A stretch of DNA of 64,000 nucleotides from Desmodesmus armatus (taxonomy: Eukaryota > Chlorophyta > Chlorophyceae > Sphaeropleales > Scenedesmaceae): the NCBI GenBank assembly GCA_007449985.2, contig VIIQ02000039.1, positions 1-64,000 on the forward strand. The letters are read 5' to 3'. The notes under the pieces are model-generated. The model was not told the DNA's origin. It saw only the letters and a program-made list of their open reading frames with translations, and searched no databases. The position numbers and the translations under genes are program-made. Positions 22,644-36,500 of the stretch are shown one piece after another (within the stretch, counting starts at the first letter, position 1; every line of letters starts with the position of its first letter).

Positions 22644-25554
22644 CTGTCAGTAGCTGACACCAACAGGCTGTGCACACCCCCCCTCTTGCTGCCAGCACAG
22701 CCTATGTTCGTGTTCGTCCAGCTGGAAACACGGTACCGGTACCAACGATATACAGCTTGGCAGCACAGGAAGGAGAGTGCAAGCTGCAAGCTGGAAAGAG
22801 CTGCATGTGGATCTCATTGCTAGCTGCTGATGCTGGACAGGCTGTTCAATGCAAGCCGTGCCAGCTCGATATGGCTTGCGTACAGCATGAGTACAAAGCT
22901 ATCGAAACGTGCCGTAACAGCCCACCCGACTTCCCAGCTCACCATCCTCGGGCCAGCCGAGAACCAGGCGCCCCCGCACGCCAGCAGCTCCCAAAAGGAG
23001 GAGGTAGAGCAAAAAAAGCTGTTCATGAGACATCAAACTGGCTGACTTCGTGCATCGGCACAAACAAGCAGAACACAAGCAATCATCCGCGATAGGGCTG
23101 TTCCATCTCTCTGGTATGCATTTGTGGTATTACCTCTTACGCACTCACAATTTGCGGTGCACGCCTGCATAACCAAACCATTTTGCATTCAAGAAGTTCA
23201 GGTGAAGTATACCACATCCTAGTTTCACACATTGATGCATTGGCATGTAGCACATCGATTCTTCAAAGCTACTTTCAGTTTGTGCTCGTCCCGGCCCCAC
23301 CCCCCCCACCCCACCCCACCCCACCCCACCCCACCCCACCCCACCCCACCCCACCCTCTGAGCCCACCCAGCCCAAATTGAATCCCTCACTTGCTTTCAG
23401 GACAGCCCCTGCCCAAGCTAGTTCCTTGTGCTTTTGTAGACCTGTGGAGAACCCTGCCAATGGCACCACAAAGACACTTATCAGAGCACTCCCTGACAAA
23501 CTTGATACAGCACATGGTTGGACAATGACCAACACACAAGGCCACCCACTCATCCAGCAAATGCCTGATTGTGCAACTGATGTGAGTCAGCCTCACATTC
23601 AGAATTGACATATCAACGCCCCATCAGTGATCGTTGGACGAGTCCCCTGGGGTTGAGCCCCTACTGCCACAAGGGCTGCTGCAGATCTCAAAGGCGGCCT
23701 GATTGCAAGATTTAGGATAGCTGCTGGGGACTGGCAACAGCTCAGGGTTGAGCCTCCCCTGGCACTAGGCTGCTACAAACCCATTGGAGGCGCGGTTGCA
23801 TGAATGCAAGACTTAGGATGGCTGCTGTCAGACGGACTGCTGAACACATTGAGAAGGGCAACTACTCATCCATTTTGTCTGCCCCAGCCCCTCTTCTACC
23901 AAATTCAAGAGCCAGTTTGGTACCATTCAGGTAGGCAAGGCAAGACATTGTGCAGCACTGGGGGCAGGCAGCCAGGTGACTGCTGGTGGCACCAACTTGT
24001 CTATGGCTCTACTGTTGCGTCAGTGGCATGACTGGTGCAAGTGACAACTGGTCCTGGCAGGTGGCAGGCAGCCCACACAGACCTAGGGCCATACTGTTGA
24101 CACCCTGCTGGTGTTGGAAGTTGTGTACATGTAGTGTTGGGTTGCTTTTGTTGTGGTCTGATGTGAACCATGCTTTGTTGTTGTGAAGACTCTCTCTGCA
24201 GCTGTTGGACAGTGACCAAATTGTTGCCAGATACGCAAGGAAGTGCAGATGTTCTGTACTCAACTGCCATATGCATTGCATGCTGGGACAGATCCATTTT
24301 TGCACCGCCACCAAGCCGTAAAGGGAGGTCGCCATGAGCAGGACCCTGGGCGTAACCTTTGTCATTCAACATCTGTCCACACCTTTACACAGTTCATCGA
24401 TGGGCAGGGAGTGAAATGAAGGCAACCAGGGGCACTTGCCACATCAGTTCACACTGATAAGTCAGCTCCTTCTGGCTCCTCGTGTGAGTGTGCTCAACCA
24501 CACAGTCACAGCAGTGGTGTAAGCACAACGTGACATGTATTCAGCTGTACACACCTGATAGGAATAGGAAAGGGGTGGCGGCAAACACCGAGCACAGGAG
24601 GACTATGCTGTATGAGACAATCTAAACAGTCAGAAATCAAGGTCCTCGACAGGATCGACAGGATCAAAAGAAACCCCACGGATGGTCGGCAGACGTGCAT
24701 GCCTGCCTACCAGGTGCAAGCCTCTCAAGCAGGAGGTACAGAGCAAAAAAAGGAATGCACTGGATCGAAACTGCACAACAACCATGGAGAAGAGGCCAAG
24801 GCACAACAAAAAGCAAGAGGAAACCCTCACGAAGAAACCACAAGGAATGCAGGACGGCTGGCTGCCAAACCCACATACACAAATGGCACCCAGAAGGCGT
24901 TCCAAAACCCTTTGCTGGCCTATCACTCAAGAGCATAGGCGAGTGGCTGGGTACTTCCCTCCCTGACCCGGGCTTGGAGCGGAGGGGGTTGGGTCAAGCC
25001 TGACCCAACCATCACCACCCAAGGAAGTCTTGCCATGTGAAATTAACGACGACAGGAACCCGCTCCACATATGTCCAGGGAGTATGAAAAGCGCGTTCCA
25101 TTCCAACACAAGGAATGTGCCAGGACCAAACACTATGAAGGAAATGTGAGTCCAGCTCTAAGCAATGCCTAGCCCCCAATCACCCAATCACAGGACTCGG
25201 CAGGGAGAGGGATGAGGAACCTATCCACATAAGCAGGCATATTTTCGCACTTGAGACTTCATCATGCAGCAGGCCGTAAGACAGCCTGCATCCACACACC
25301 GGCACAGAGACACAATCACTGACTACTGTGCCAACATCTCATGGTGTCAACCTTCCCGCTACTCCACACCCTCCTTTAACACCACATCACATCCACACCA
25401 TAGAACAGTATCCTCACTTCGAAGCAAGACAGTGCCAGCTTCGAAATGGGATACTGCAAGACCACATCAGCGCTAAACTGTATACCAAACCAGCAACAAC
25501 CTCAGCAATGAAACTGCTGAGCCTTGCAATAGTTCTGCAGTCAGCTGCTAGGGC
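22644..25554. other. Spacer between copies A and B; no convincing gene
   Basis: The right part is the 3' flank of copy A, and the left part may hold the first exon of copy B (candidate ATG at 22817, minus). A CCCCA microsatellite lies at 23294-23356. Two related stretches containing TTTAGGATAGCTGCTG and CTTAGGATGGCTGCTG occur near 23710 and 23810, a diverged tandem duplication. Nothing else recognised. Confidence 0.55.
23294..23356. repeat. (CCCCA)n pentanucleotide microsatellite
   Basis: About twelve CCCCA units after a short C run. Confidence 0.95.
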
Positions 25555-28500
25555 TTAGGGTTCGTAGTCGTTCAGGCTGGGGAGGGGCATGCGGGCGGTG
25601 TCAGCACGCATGACGGTACGCTGGAACTGGCCAACACGGATGTCGCCATAGAGCAGGGTGCATGTGGTAGGGCGGTTGTGGACCAAGACGTTCATCAGGA
25701 TGCGGATACCATAGCAGTTAACCTGCACATGCACAAGCACAGCACACAACAGGGGCAGTGAGTTCATGCACACAACTCAATTTCACGCATGTGTTGTAGG
25801 GCATTTGTCAGACGCCTTGACTAGATGGCGTGCCATAGCACAGAGATGAAATCTCCTGCAATGCCACTGCATTTACGAGGCAAGATAGCTCGCTGATTGG
25901 CCGCCGAAGACATTTCCAACTACAAGGTGGGCTGTTGTATTCCTGGGGAGTGACGCTGAGCTGTCACTTAAGAGGCTGAGCTGCTGATGATAATATAATA
26001 TTTTCAATATTACAATTACAATAATAATAACAATATAAACAATAATGTAAAAATCGCACCTCGTTGTCGCAGGCATTCAGGCAGTTCTGCAGGCCAATCT
26101 TGGCACCATCTGTGTAGTCAGCGGTGATGTTGTAGCCCTTCTCGATGGCGGGGACAGCCTGGCCCAGGTTCATGCCAAACTCATCGCGGTAGAAGGTGTA
26201 CACACCGGTGGTAACCAGCTTGCCCTTGACCTCCTCCTCACCCTCACCCTCCTTCTTGCTCCATGCGTTGGTGCCAACGTCTCCGGAGGGCAGGTTCTTG
26301 AGGCCGATCAGAGGGGCACTGCAAACAGGAACACAACATACAAAAGATGACAGGTCAGGGGTCAAGCGTCATGCACGAGGTTCCCAACCATCCAAACCAC
26401 AGGGACTTTTGACTACTGCTCGAGTAGACATGATTATGCAGCACATGGCATGGAAGGTACAGAGGGCAGAAAGACTGTCCTGACTGAGGTGGGGGGCAGA
26501 CCCTTGCGGATCGTGCGATGAGACATGCATTTACAGGCACAACCTGCACAGCGGACCGCAAGACTCACCCGACGTAGGTGGGGGGCAGACCCTTGCGGAT
26601 GGTGCAAGACTGCAGCTGGTAGCTGTAGGTGGCAAACTGGCACTGCTTGGCGTCAGAGCACTGGTCAGCGCATGCAGCAAAGTTAGCTGCAGGGTTGGTC
26701 TCCTGAACCTGAGCAGGGTCCTCCAGCAGACCGAGCTCTGTGCCGACAGTGGGCATGGCGATGTACCTGTAAGCAGCACCAAAAACATGCTGTCAGGAGT
26801 ACACTTGGTTTGGGGTTCTCAGGCTAGTGTTGCAAAAGCTTTGGGTTGAGTTAGTCGTGCGCGAAGGATGACCTAATCTTTGCACACCTTGTCCTGCTGC
26901 GACGGAAGCAACAGAAGGTGCGATGCCTTGGCAACACAAACCATGCAAAGACTGAGGTACAACCACTCACGGCAGGATGTGGAACATGTTGCTGTACTCA
27001 CCATGCACCATCGACCAGCTGGCTGTACTTGGCAACGCAGTCGGTTGACGCAGAGGCGTTGACCTTGGACAGGGCAGGGGAGACGTACAGGTCGTTGCTC
27101 ATTTGCCCTGCAACACAAACAGCAGCCAAGGGCAGTCAGTACGTGATATACTGCGTGATGAATACATGCAATTGTTTCCAGCAACATCAACAATGGCAGG
27201 AATCAAAGAAAAAAATGTCAACAAACCTCAGTTCAGGACAGGAATGGGTTCTACAAGGTGTAAGGTGCTTACAGTCGAAGGAGTAGCCAGTAGACTGGGT
27301 TGTGCAGGCCAGGCAGGCGGGGTTGGTGTCGGTTGAGCGACCGATGGGTCCGTAGGTAGCAGCAGCACCCAGACCACCGCAGGAGGTTGCGCAGTTGTCA
27401 CCACCCATACCTGCACCAGACACGAGTGCACCAATCAGCACAACACTTGTCAGAAAAAAAGTGCAAAATGCCTTGCTTTGCTGTGTCATGCATCATCCTG
27501 CAATGCCCCTCATATATTGCCATCTTGATCGCAACCTCGGACAACATGGAGCAAGTGAGAACAAGGCATAGACTGAGGTGGAGGTGAAAAGAAACAAGTG
27601 TTGGTGCTCACCGGCAATGCACATGTTGCACTGGTCGGCGCTGATGGAGCCCTCGTTCTGTGTGGTCAGGCCACCGCCGCAAGGGGTGCACTCCTGGGTG
27701 GTGCTGGCGGTCCACAGAGGGGCATTGTAGGTACCTGAAGATTCAAGGAACAAAAAGTCAGACACATTAGTAGGGAACTGCTGCAAGATGGTCGTGGTTT
27801 GCCACAGACACTGTAAGCATGGTGAAAGCACAGAAGACAACAGGAGGGCAAGGCATCCAGGAGTGCAAGAAACATTGCAACCTGACGGAGTACCAGATGG
27901 GCAGATGAGGTTTTCACCAAGGAACTCACCGATGGGGCAGGGCATGATCACTCCGCTGACGTTTCCGTAACCCTGGGCGATACCGCAGCTGGACAGAGCA
28001 ACACCCCTGGCAATGCCCTCGGTGGTCAGACCGAACGCGCAGGGCTTGCAGGTCTCGTAGTTGTTGGGACCGTTCCAGAAGCCGCGGTCGCAAGGCTGTG
28101 CGTTACGGCCGGACATACCGAAACCGGGCTGGGTCACGCAGGCGGCCTCGTCAGTGAAACCCATGGTGTCGCCCAGGCTTGTGAAGTAGCGGGCAGAGTT
28201 GGAGTAGGTTGCGTTGGTGCCGGTGAGGGAGGTCACCATGTTGTTGGGGCCTGTCAACAGGATAGACGCAGAATACATGTCAGCTATGTCAGGGGTTGCA
28301 GAATGTGGGCAGAGCTCAAACAGATACAAGGTGGAGTTTACTACATGGCAAGCCCACAGAGCAACACAGAGGCTGCGCCAAGCAGACAGCAGTTGGAACA
28401 AGGCGTCACAACCCCAGGAAGACTGTTCACTCACACTCGCGGCAAGGAGAGGGGGACAGGCCGAAGGTCTGGTTGGCGACACCGTATGCATTGACGGTGC

Positions 28501-31500
28501 AGTTCTTAGCGCGCCAAGACTTAGTCAGGGTGGTGTAGTACAGACCCTGGCCAGACTGGATGTCTGCAGTGGGGAAAAATAGGTGCAGACACAACATGGA
28601 CTCAGATACTGTCTTGAGTTTGTTGTACAAGTGGTCAACTACCAACACAGGGCAACATATGGTGTCCGATGCTTGCCAAAATCAGAAGCACAGGCAGTCG
28701 AAGCAGTAATATCACTTACAGCAGTCATCGGAGGAAGTGGTGACTGACAGCTTGCTCTCTGCGTAGTCGACGGTGGCGAACACGTTCAGCTGGTCGGTGG
28801 CGACAGTCTTGACACCCTCTCCGCAGGACAGGCATGCGGCAGCTGCAGCATCACCGATAGGCTTCCAGTCAGCACGGTATGTGCCGTTGGCGCACATGAA
28901 GGTGCCGGTAGCGTTGGTGAAGTAGCCGGGAGGGGTCACTGCAAGCCGGAACGAGCAAAACACAGGCAATTGTCAGCACAACTACAGACTTGGTGATAGG
29001 ACCACAACCCCTGCTACTTGGCATCACGCCACGTGGATACGTCAGTTCAACTAGCATTGGCAGCAGCAGAATAAAATCGAACATGAACCAAGAGAATGAG
29101 AGATACTCACGGCACTGCTCAACGTTGGTTGCTGCAATGTCCTGAGTCCAGGTTCCACTGGGGCACTTGCAGATGGTTCCCACTCCGGGTGTGCAAACAG
29201 CATCAGGGTTGGGAGTGGCAGGGGTGAAGGCACGTGTGGGCCTTCCACCGATGCAGTAGTAATTCTGCAGCAGGTGCAGCAAACAACATAACTGTTCAGC
29301 AAATGCTGTTTGTATCAAGGATGTGTGATGCTGGATGTACTTGGTACTAGCTACCAACATCCATAGCTGAGATACCACCATGCATCTGCCATGATCAGAG
29401 CAGCGCTCTGCTGGATCGGAACAGAAGACCTGCAGGAAGTTTGCTCAGCCAGCAGCGCTGTAACGCATGCCAGGACCTCTCACCTGGGGGCAAGCTGTGG
29501 TGCTGGTAACAATGCCAGCGCTGGTGACAGCAAGGGCATAGTAGCCGGACACGACGATGGTGCAGTTGTCCACGCTGATGGAAGCCTCAGCAGCGGTGGT
29601 CACACCAAAGGCACACTTGGTACAGTTGCCGTTGGGTCCAATGCCATCCTTGTATTCGCCCTTGGGGCAGGGAGCAATCTGTCCGGGGCCCTTCAGGTAG
29701 AAACCGGCGGGCACAACTGCAGAGCAAAGCAAAGCAAAGAGTCAGCTTCCGTAATACTGATGTTGCGCTTTCTGGCGAGCTGACCTTGATCACATGCATA
29801 AAGTTCTCTCCCCTGTGTCAGCACAGATCATCCAGGACCAGACACTGCGACTCTGCCACTGCACCGCCTCACTGTCACAAAATCAGCCAGTTCAGCATGG
29901 GACACTCACTGCACTGTGTGGGGGAGACAGCACCAGTCACGCCGTTGGTGGTGTAGCCAGTGGGGCAGGGCACGCAAGCACGCTGCTTCTTCAGGCCGGG
30001 GCTGTAGGTGTTGACTGGGCACCTGGTCTGGTCGATGGTGGCACCATCGGCAGAGATAGAGTAGGAAGTACCGGGGATGTTCACTGCAACACAGCAACAA
30101 TTGCAAAGGAGCGTAAGGAGTGAGCGTTAGTGCCAGGTGTAGTTGCAGAATCAGCCTGGATCTGGTAACACCAGCTGTCCCTTCTGCATGAAGCTGCACC
30201 AAAACAACCAGGAAACCAGCTGCAGTTTGAATTTAAAACAGTAGTCAAGCAGCATCCCTTCCATCTGCTGCTGACAGACATGTTCTCAGCAACAGAAGAC
30301 CTCAGCTGATGCGGTGCTGCTGAGGCCTGAGCAGCTTTTGGAAACCTACCGCAAGACCTGATGGAAGTGGCACGGCGACCAATGGTGGTCATGTTGCCAG
30401 AAGCAGTCTCAGGGCACTGCTGGGCACGGGGTGCAGTGACACCGGGGTACTGGGTCCTCAGAGGGTTCAGGTCGTTGGTGGGCAGGAAGTAGTCGCTACC
30501 TGCACACCAGCTGCCCTTGGGGCAGTCCAGGCACTTGGGGGCAGCGGTGGAGGATGCGGCCTGGGCATACTTGCCAGCAGGGCAAGCACAGTTGCCGGTC
30601 ACCTGAGGTACCAAGACAAGCAAGGGAATGCAAGGATACAGTCGTCAGCCAACAGTATGGTGGGTGTATTCGAAGGCTTGCAGAAAGTCCATGCCAGCCT
30701 GGGGATTGCTGCAAGTCTGCTGCTGCTGGTGCATGCTGCTTGTTTGAGCTGGGCTGTGGATGTTGGAGAGAGAAGTGGCAGCGCCACTGCTGAGTGCTGT
30801 ACTGCTGCAGCAGAGAGTGAAGCTTGGATGGTATGGATGCCTGCTGCCATGAGGTTGCATTGCACACTTTGGAAGCTGCTGAGTGACACGACATGGAACA
30901 GCAGCAGCTGTTGTGCACACACCAAAGCTGCTGTGTGACCAAACATGAACAGCAGCAGCTGTTGTGCACACACCTTGTTCACCACAAGGTCACCAAGGCA
31001 CCTCTGGCACCTCAGACCACCCTTGGTAGCATCCTGAATACAGCCTGTGGGTGAAAACATGCAATGACGTCAGCAAGACAGCAGCTCTTCTGCACCTGCT
31101 GCTGTAACTGCTTCAGCTGCTGTTGGAGAACTGCAGCAGGGGTTCGAGGCTGTGCTGGTAGGATGTTGGTTGCTGTGCGTGTTGTGCTGCTGCTGTTGCT
31201 GCTGCTCCTGCTCCTGCTGCTGCTGCTGGGTCCTTGAACGTGTTGATCAGCAGCGGCATGCCTCACCGTTAGATGCTGCCGATGTGTCACAGCCATCAGG
31301 GCAGAAAGCCTGGGACTGGAACTGCTTCAGGGAGCGAGGAGAACCTGCACGGTCACACTTAGTCAAGTCAGTCAAAGACTCACAGGGCGATGCAGATTGT
31401 GGAAAACAGGCTTCAGAACAAACTGACGATGTGTGGAAGCCGTTGTTTCAGACTGCCGCTCAGAGGCTCTTGGTCAAAGCGCAGGCTGAAGCGGTGAATG

Positions 31501-31845
31501 AAACTGTCAACACTGATCCTCAGGACTGACAGCCAGCGCAAATATGCATGTCTGCAATGCGCATCTAATGCGCCAGGGAAGAGGCTGTGCTGGGTCCACA
31601 GAATGTGCAAGGCTGGGGAGAGATGGCTGCACTGCTGCAAGACGGACTGCCTGTTGTAGGGCTGATAGACAGCGCTCTAATGCGCAAACACATTGAGATG
31701 TCTGAACGAAGATACAGTGCGCTCGCTGTGCTGCAGTGGTGCTACTTTTCAACATTCTGAGCTGCTGCTCACCCACACGAGCCTGAACGGTGGCCACAGC
31801 GGCCAGCGCAAGGCAGGCCAACAGAAGATGGCTGCGAGCCATCAT
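25555..31845 (-). CDS. Copy A: secreted 898-aa Cys-rich ephrin-receptor-like (GCC2/GCC3) repeat protein with PAN-like C-terminus
   Basis: Sixteen exons, all GT-AG: 31773-31845, 31267-31344, 30974-31044, 30350-30602, 29910-30083, 29484-29716, 29111-29264, 28720-28938, 28435-28563, 27930-28250, 27612-27734, 27273-27410, 27002-27107, 26569-26766, 26060-26318, 25555-25722. They sum to 2697 nt with every phase closing. The start is the first of two Met codons, followed by a signal peptide (MMARSHLLLACLALAAV, likely cleavage near VQA-RV). Residues 75-610 hold repeated ephrin-receptor-like Cys modules, e.g. APCPKGEYKDGIGPNGNCTKC and CPIGTYN...ECTPCGGGLTT. Residues 610-690 are a Gly/Cys-rich linker ending STDCVAKYSQLVDGAW. 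Residues 691-756 are PAN/Apple-like (FAACADQCSDAKQCQFATYSY) and 757-898 hold LPSGDVGTNAWS, NCLNACDN and the end SLNDYEP. No membrane segment or GPI-like tail. Codons are strongly C/G-ending and triplet tracts are absent from exons, unlike C, suggesting a well-expressed and conserved copy. Probably cell wall, extracellular matrix or cell surface; no enzyme motif. Confidence 0.93.
26481..26612. repeat. Duplication of the copy A exon end (period 90 bp)
   Basis: About 30 bp at 26577-26606 (GGTGGGGGGCAGACCCTTGC and on), the last codons of exon 26569-26766 on the minus strand, are repeated with one mismatch at 26487-26516 inside the following intron. The intronic copy lacks a clean donor. Confidence 0.85.
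30896..30974. repeat. Duplication of the copy A intron start and donor (period 51 bp)
   Basis: On the minus strand the intron after exon 30974-31044 starts GTGTGTGCACAACAGCTGCT; the same 28 bp recurs 51 bp downstream at 30896-30923, again preceded by G and starting with GTGTGTGC, so a second donor is available. Confidence 0.85.
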
Positions 31846-33261
31846 TGAACGTTGCTGATGAGCAGGGGGCTGATTGAACTCAACTTAGGTCACAAAAAAC
31901 ACCAAGCGAACAAGCGATGTGAATGCTACTCTGAATAAGATATGGTTCTCAATACAACTGATCGGAGACAGAGCAGACGACCTTTCAGAGAAGGCGAGGG
32001 TATCTTATTCTCCTTGTTTCCTGGACGAAATTCCCAGTGAACAATTGGCGATCAGTGGAAACATGCCCTGTTGCACTCAACGATGTGCAGAGAGCTTTGA
32101 AAGCGTTCATTATTAATTATGGCCACCTAACAGGTGCGCTTAGCAGCCTGACCCCAAAGTTCACAGCATCAGGATGAAAGGAAGGCACGGGGCAAGCCGA
32201 AATTTTTTTCTGCGTTTCATTGCCTTCATTTTAGCTGTAGGCCTTTTTTTTAAGTCTTCATCCCAATCTTCAATCCTGAACTTCCCCGAGAGGTTTCGTT
32301 GGTTGTACAGATGGTCTCTCCAGCGATGCGCGCATACAATCTCAAAGGTCACATCTGTACACTTGAGCGTGTTGGACCCCTAATACCGACCATCACGCAC
32401 AGCATGCACATGTACTGGCCGCTGGTTGTACAACAACAAATGCAGGGCCTTGGTGTCAATCCTTCCAGTGACCGTCTCAGCAATACCAGGCATGCGACCA
32501 ATACACATTGCAATATTGCATGCGACTTGTACTCTGAAAGCTTTGCAAGGCAGATGTCTTTCCGTATTGCAGGGGCTGCAAATCCGTTTTCATTTGCATG
32601 CAACCATGCTGTGATGCAAACGCGTCTTGGCATTGCCAATCACACCAGCGGTCATGTTGCCAAGCATGCACCAAGGGCATGTGTGAGGTAGCTGACGTAC
32701 AGATGCAGGGGCCCTCGGGGGTGGCACGGGAAAACAAATGTGCACAACATCCGCTCAAAGTCAGAGTATCCACGGTTCTGTTCATAACTTCTATCAGACA
32801 TTGTTGTTCACGTTGCTACGCCTGTTACGGGGCAAGGCGTGTAAATCAGTGCAGAGTACTGCATCTGCCCTGGCGACAAAATCCAGTGCTGATCATTGCA
32901 CGTTGGCAACGTGCAAAAGCCAATAGACCTTTGCTTGACGAACTTGCACTGCACATGTGGGTTCAGCAACCAGTCAAATCGTTGCACCATGTCCTGCTAA
33001 ACCTTGCTACATGACATGTGTCATACATGGCATGCAGTGTAACAGGCAACATACATGGCAGCTAGCTAGAGGCAGTGGGGATAGGGTTGACCTTGAAGCT
33101 GTTCTGGCTGTTTCCTATAGTTCCGGCTGGTATTATCACCTGCAGGTGCATGATGGGGGGAATGGTCATGCGCGTCATGTTTCAGATGCCTGCGGTCTGC
33201 TAGGGGCCTCACCAAGGCATCGCATGGATCCCAGGCTGGTCACAGAGGGCACTGCAACAGC

Positions 33262-33560
33262 ACCACTGCCAGTACACAGTGTGCTGCTCCAGGGGGGTTT
33301 GCGTGCATGCTAGGTGTGTAGCATACAGCACTGCCAGCGTATGCCCTTTACACAGCTGAGCGCAGTATGCTCAGGTGTAAGGAGACCCAGATGTGTGCAT
33401 GGTCCCTGAAGCTGAAGACTGACGCAAACGTTGCAGAATGATTCTGCGTGTGATGTTTCAGAAGGTACCACCACTGCCAGTACACAGTGTGCTACTCAGG
33501 GCTTTTTTTGCTTGCATGCTAGGTATACTGCATGCAGCATGTCGACGTATGCATATGACA
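33262..33560. repeat. Diverged tandem duplication, period about 208 bp
   Basis: ACCACTGCCAGTACACAGTG occurs at 33262 and 33470, each followed by related sequence with GCATGCTAGGT and GTATGC. Confidence 0.75.
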
Positions 33561-36500
33561 AGGTTTGATGAGCACCCACATGTGTGCACGTTGTGAGCTG
33601 GACTCCAGACTGACTTGCAATCCCATTTGTCTTTGGATGTCTAAGCTGCCAGCACAGTGTGCAGGCACTCCAAGTGATCACAAGTATGGTTCCAGACATC
33701 ACTGGCGCAATGCTTGCACATTTGTCCTGGGTTGCACGTGGCGTCACCCCTCTTCAAAAGTTCAAGCCATGCCGTGGCACAGAGTCGGTTTCAACTTTGA
33801 CATCAAGAGACGAAGTGATCAGCCTTCGAATTCAGACTGTGCTGCAATTGTCCGGCTGAACGGCGCACATCACGCCTACTGATAGGTTCAGCTGCACCAG
33901 CAGTACACCAGCAGTGCTGCTGCAGTATATGACACTGTATAACCCTGCCTGGAGTGTTCTATTTCTGTGAAGCAGTAGAGGTGCTGAACGCAGTGACTTC
34001 ATCTCGTTTCCTAAACTCCAGATGGGGTGTGGTAACTGCTCCCGGTGGCACCACTGGTTCATTCAACCGGCACCAACATTCAGTAAGCCTTGGGCGATTG
34101 AGCCTGTCGATGCACTGTCACAGTGTGCACCCTGCCACATGCACGTGGCTGGCAAGCTGCAGTGAGATGGAAAAGGGGGGTGGGCGCAGGAGGCAGCAAA
34201 GGTCCCTCTAGTCGAAAAACATATGGGGCAAGAAAGGACATGCCTCAGGCTGGGCCTAGGGTCAGGCGAAGTTTGGGCAGAAGGGCCAGGATGCTCAGCT
34301 GAGCTGCAACACCAGGATAGCAGCTGCTGTGAACAAGTTGAAGTCAGGGCTGGAGTGGCCCACTCCGCGGTGCACTGCACTCCAGTAGAAGGCAGAGGAG
34401 AACGGCCTGACTGCCTCACAGAGCAAGTGCATAGTCAGCACCCCACTACTATGTGACCTTGCAAGCACATGATGAAGTACACGTGCACTCGCAAGAGCGA
34501 GTACGTGCGATCCATGATGCCAACAACACCAACCAGCACTAGGTGAGCGAATTCTCTTCAGGCGTCGGGTGGGTGTCACATGTGTCGTGCAAGAGTGCAC
34601 CCCCCTGAACAAGGGTGTGTGACTCACACGGTGTGGTGTGCCTTGCCGCTATCAACGTTATGGAAGTAGGCCGAAAGGCAGCAAACTTGGTGGGAATGCA
34701 GCAGCAACAGGCAGCGTTGGACGCAGCTCAAAAGCAGCTCAGCTGGGCCAGCATTACCTGAGGATCAACAGCTCATTACGCAGCTCTTGCAGCCCGCAGC
34801 CCCTGTGAATCGAAGCAGCAGCAGCAGCAGCAGCAGCGCCGGCAAGCGCGCACGCAGTTTGAGCAGCAGCGGCAGCAGCTTGCCGCTGCTATGCTGCAGG
34901 TGGTGAAGCGGCAGGCAATGGCGCACTTGTGGGAGTTGTCGCAGGACTTTTCTGTGCTGCGTGGGGCTCCAGCGTCTTGGCGCCCCCAGCTGGCCCCTGA
35001 CCACCCCTTTTTGCGGGTGAACAGTGCTCCGTTGTGAGTTCACTGTGTTCAGCCTTGCCTGATACTTGACTGCCCTGCATGTCTTCTGTTGTGTTCGGTG
35101 TTGCTGCCCTTCGCATGTGGGCCGACGGGGCGGGGGCAGTGGTGCATGTGCCAGCTTTGGTTGAGTCAGCTAGTCATGCCTGCATTGCCATGTCAGCTCT
35201 TTCACTGAGTGCTTGTCAGCGTCAGTTTGTGCATGTGCGTTCTGGGCCGAGCATCCATTCGGTTTATGCCTTGTGCATGGGCGGTGCTGGACTGCTGGAG
35301 TCCCACTTGCACCAGCCTTGTTTGCAACAGGCCTGGAGGAAGCGTATAGCAAGGTTAAAGAAATGGCCTCACATGCATGAGGATAAGGATCGATCCTCAG
35401 GATCACAGTGTGATTGCTTGCCCAAAGGTGGACTGGCAGCTGGCAGCAGGTGACTCTGCTACTTTCAGTGCAAGTGATGAGTGCTATGATGCTCAGATGG
35501 TGAGATCCTTTGCAGTCCACTCGACCTGTGAAGCTCACAGGTGCAGGACGGCAGCTGTGCAAACAGGCTGTACTGTACAGGTGCCTCCCCAGCTGCTGAT
35601 GTGCATGTCTCAGTATGAGATGGTGAAGCATTGGGCGTCAATAAATTAGGAAGTGGGGTGGGGAGACGACGCATGCTGCACTGGCAGCCTGTTGGTTTGT
35701 TGGGGATGGGACCTCCAGTGTCCACTGGTGGAGCCCAGTGCCCCTTACTAATCATGCTGATGCACATTGCTAGAAAATGGTTGACACATAACTGACCAAA
35801 CAAGGAGAGTCGCTGCCAACTTGCAATTTGCTCGTTGTCGGTTCAGCGAACTTCCCAGTGAATGTTACTTCTCACCCGAACTTCCCGGCAACAGACCGCA
35901 GACCATACTGCATAGACACCTCAGTACTTGGGTCAATACCGCGGTAAATGGGGTGCAACGCGTGAAGTGGCTGCCGACCTAGCCAATTTCCAGCTGCAAT
36001 TTTCCGGTCACCGAGCTCCTGGATTCTGAACATCTGCTTCATGATGGCAGCGTTGTGGTGCTTGCTGCTAGCGGATTGAAGCGACCAGGCACGTGGGGTG
36101 CGTGTGGGTCACTTCACATTCTGGGGTGTGTGAAAGACAGCTGGTGCACCTGTCATGCAGATGATGCTGGGTGCAGGTTGTTCAGCAAAATGAAGGTTGG
36201 TCCCGAAGGATTCGCACAAAAGCTGACTTTCTGTGCATCAATGCCATCAAACGGTTGCAAGCTTCCCAGCTGCCCCAAGAACAGCTCACACGACCGCTGG
36301 TTTGCAAGCACCCCCACACAACTTACAGCAGAGGCACCACTGTTGCAAGCACCAGGCTGCACCAAAATAGTTCCTTCTGCTTGCATCAAGTGCAGAGTAT
36401 GCTGCATGCAGCTGCTTTGACTGGGCTATGGCTGCTGTGTTGTGTGACAATCTACGACTCACGCCAGCTGGGTTTAACACACCCACAGATGATACCTGCA

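Noticed and set aside
27273..27410. EGF or laminin-type domain in the NCATSCGGLG exon
   Set aside because: Cysteine spacing does not fit the six-Cys EGF pattern; described as a Gly/Cys linker instead.
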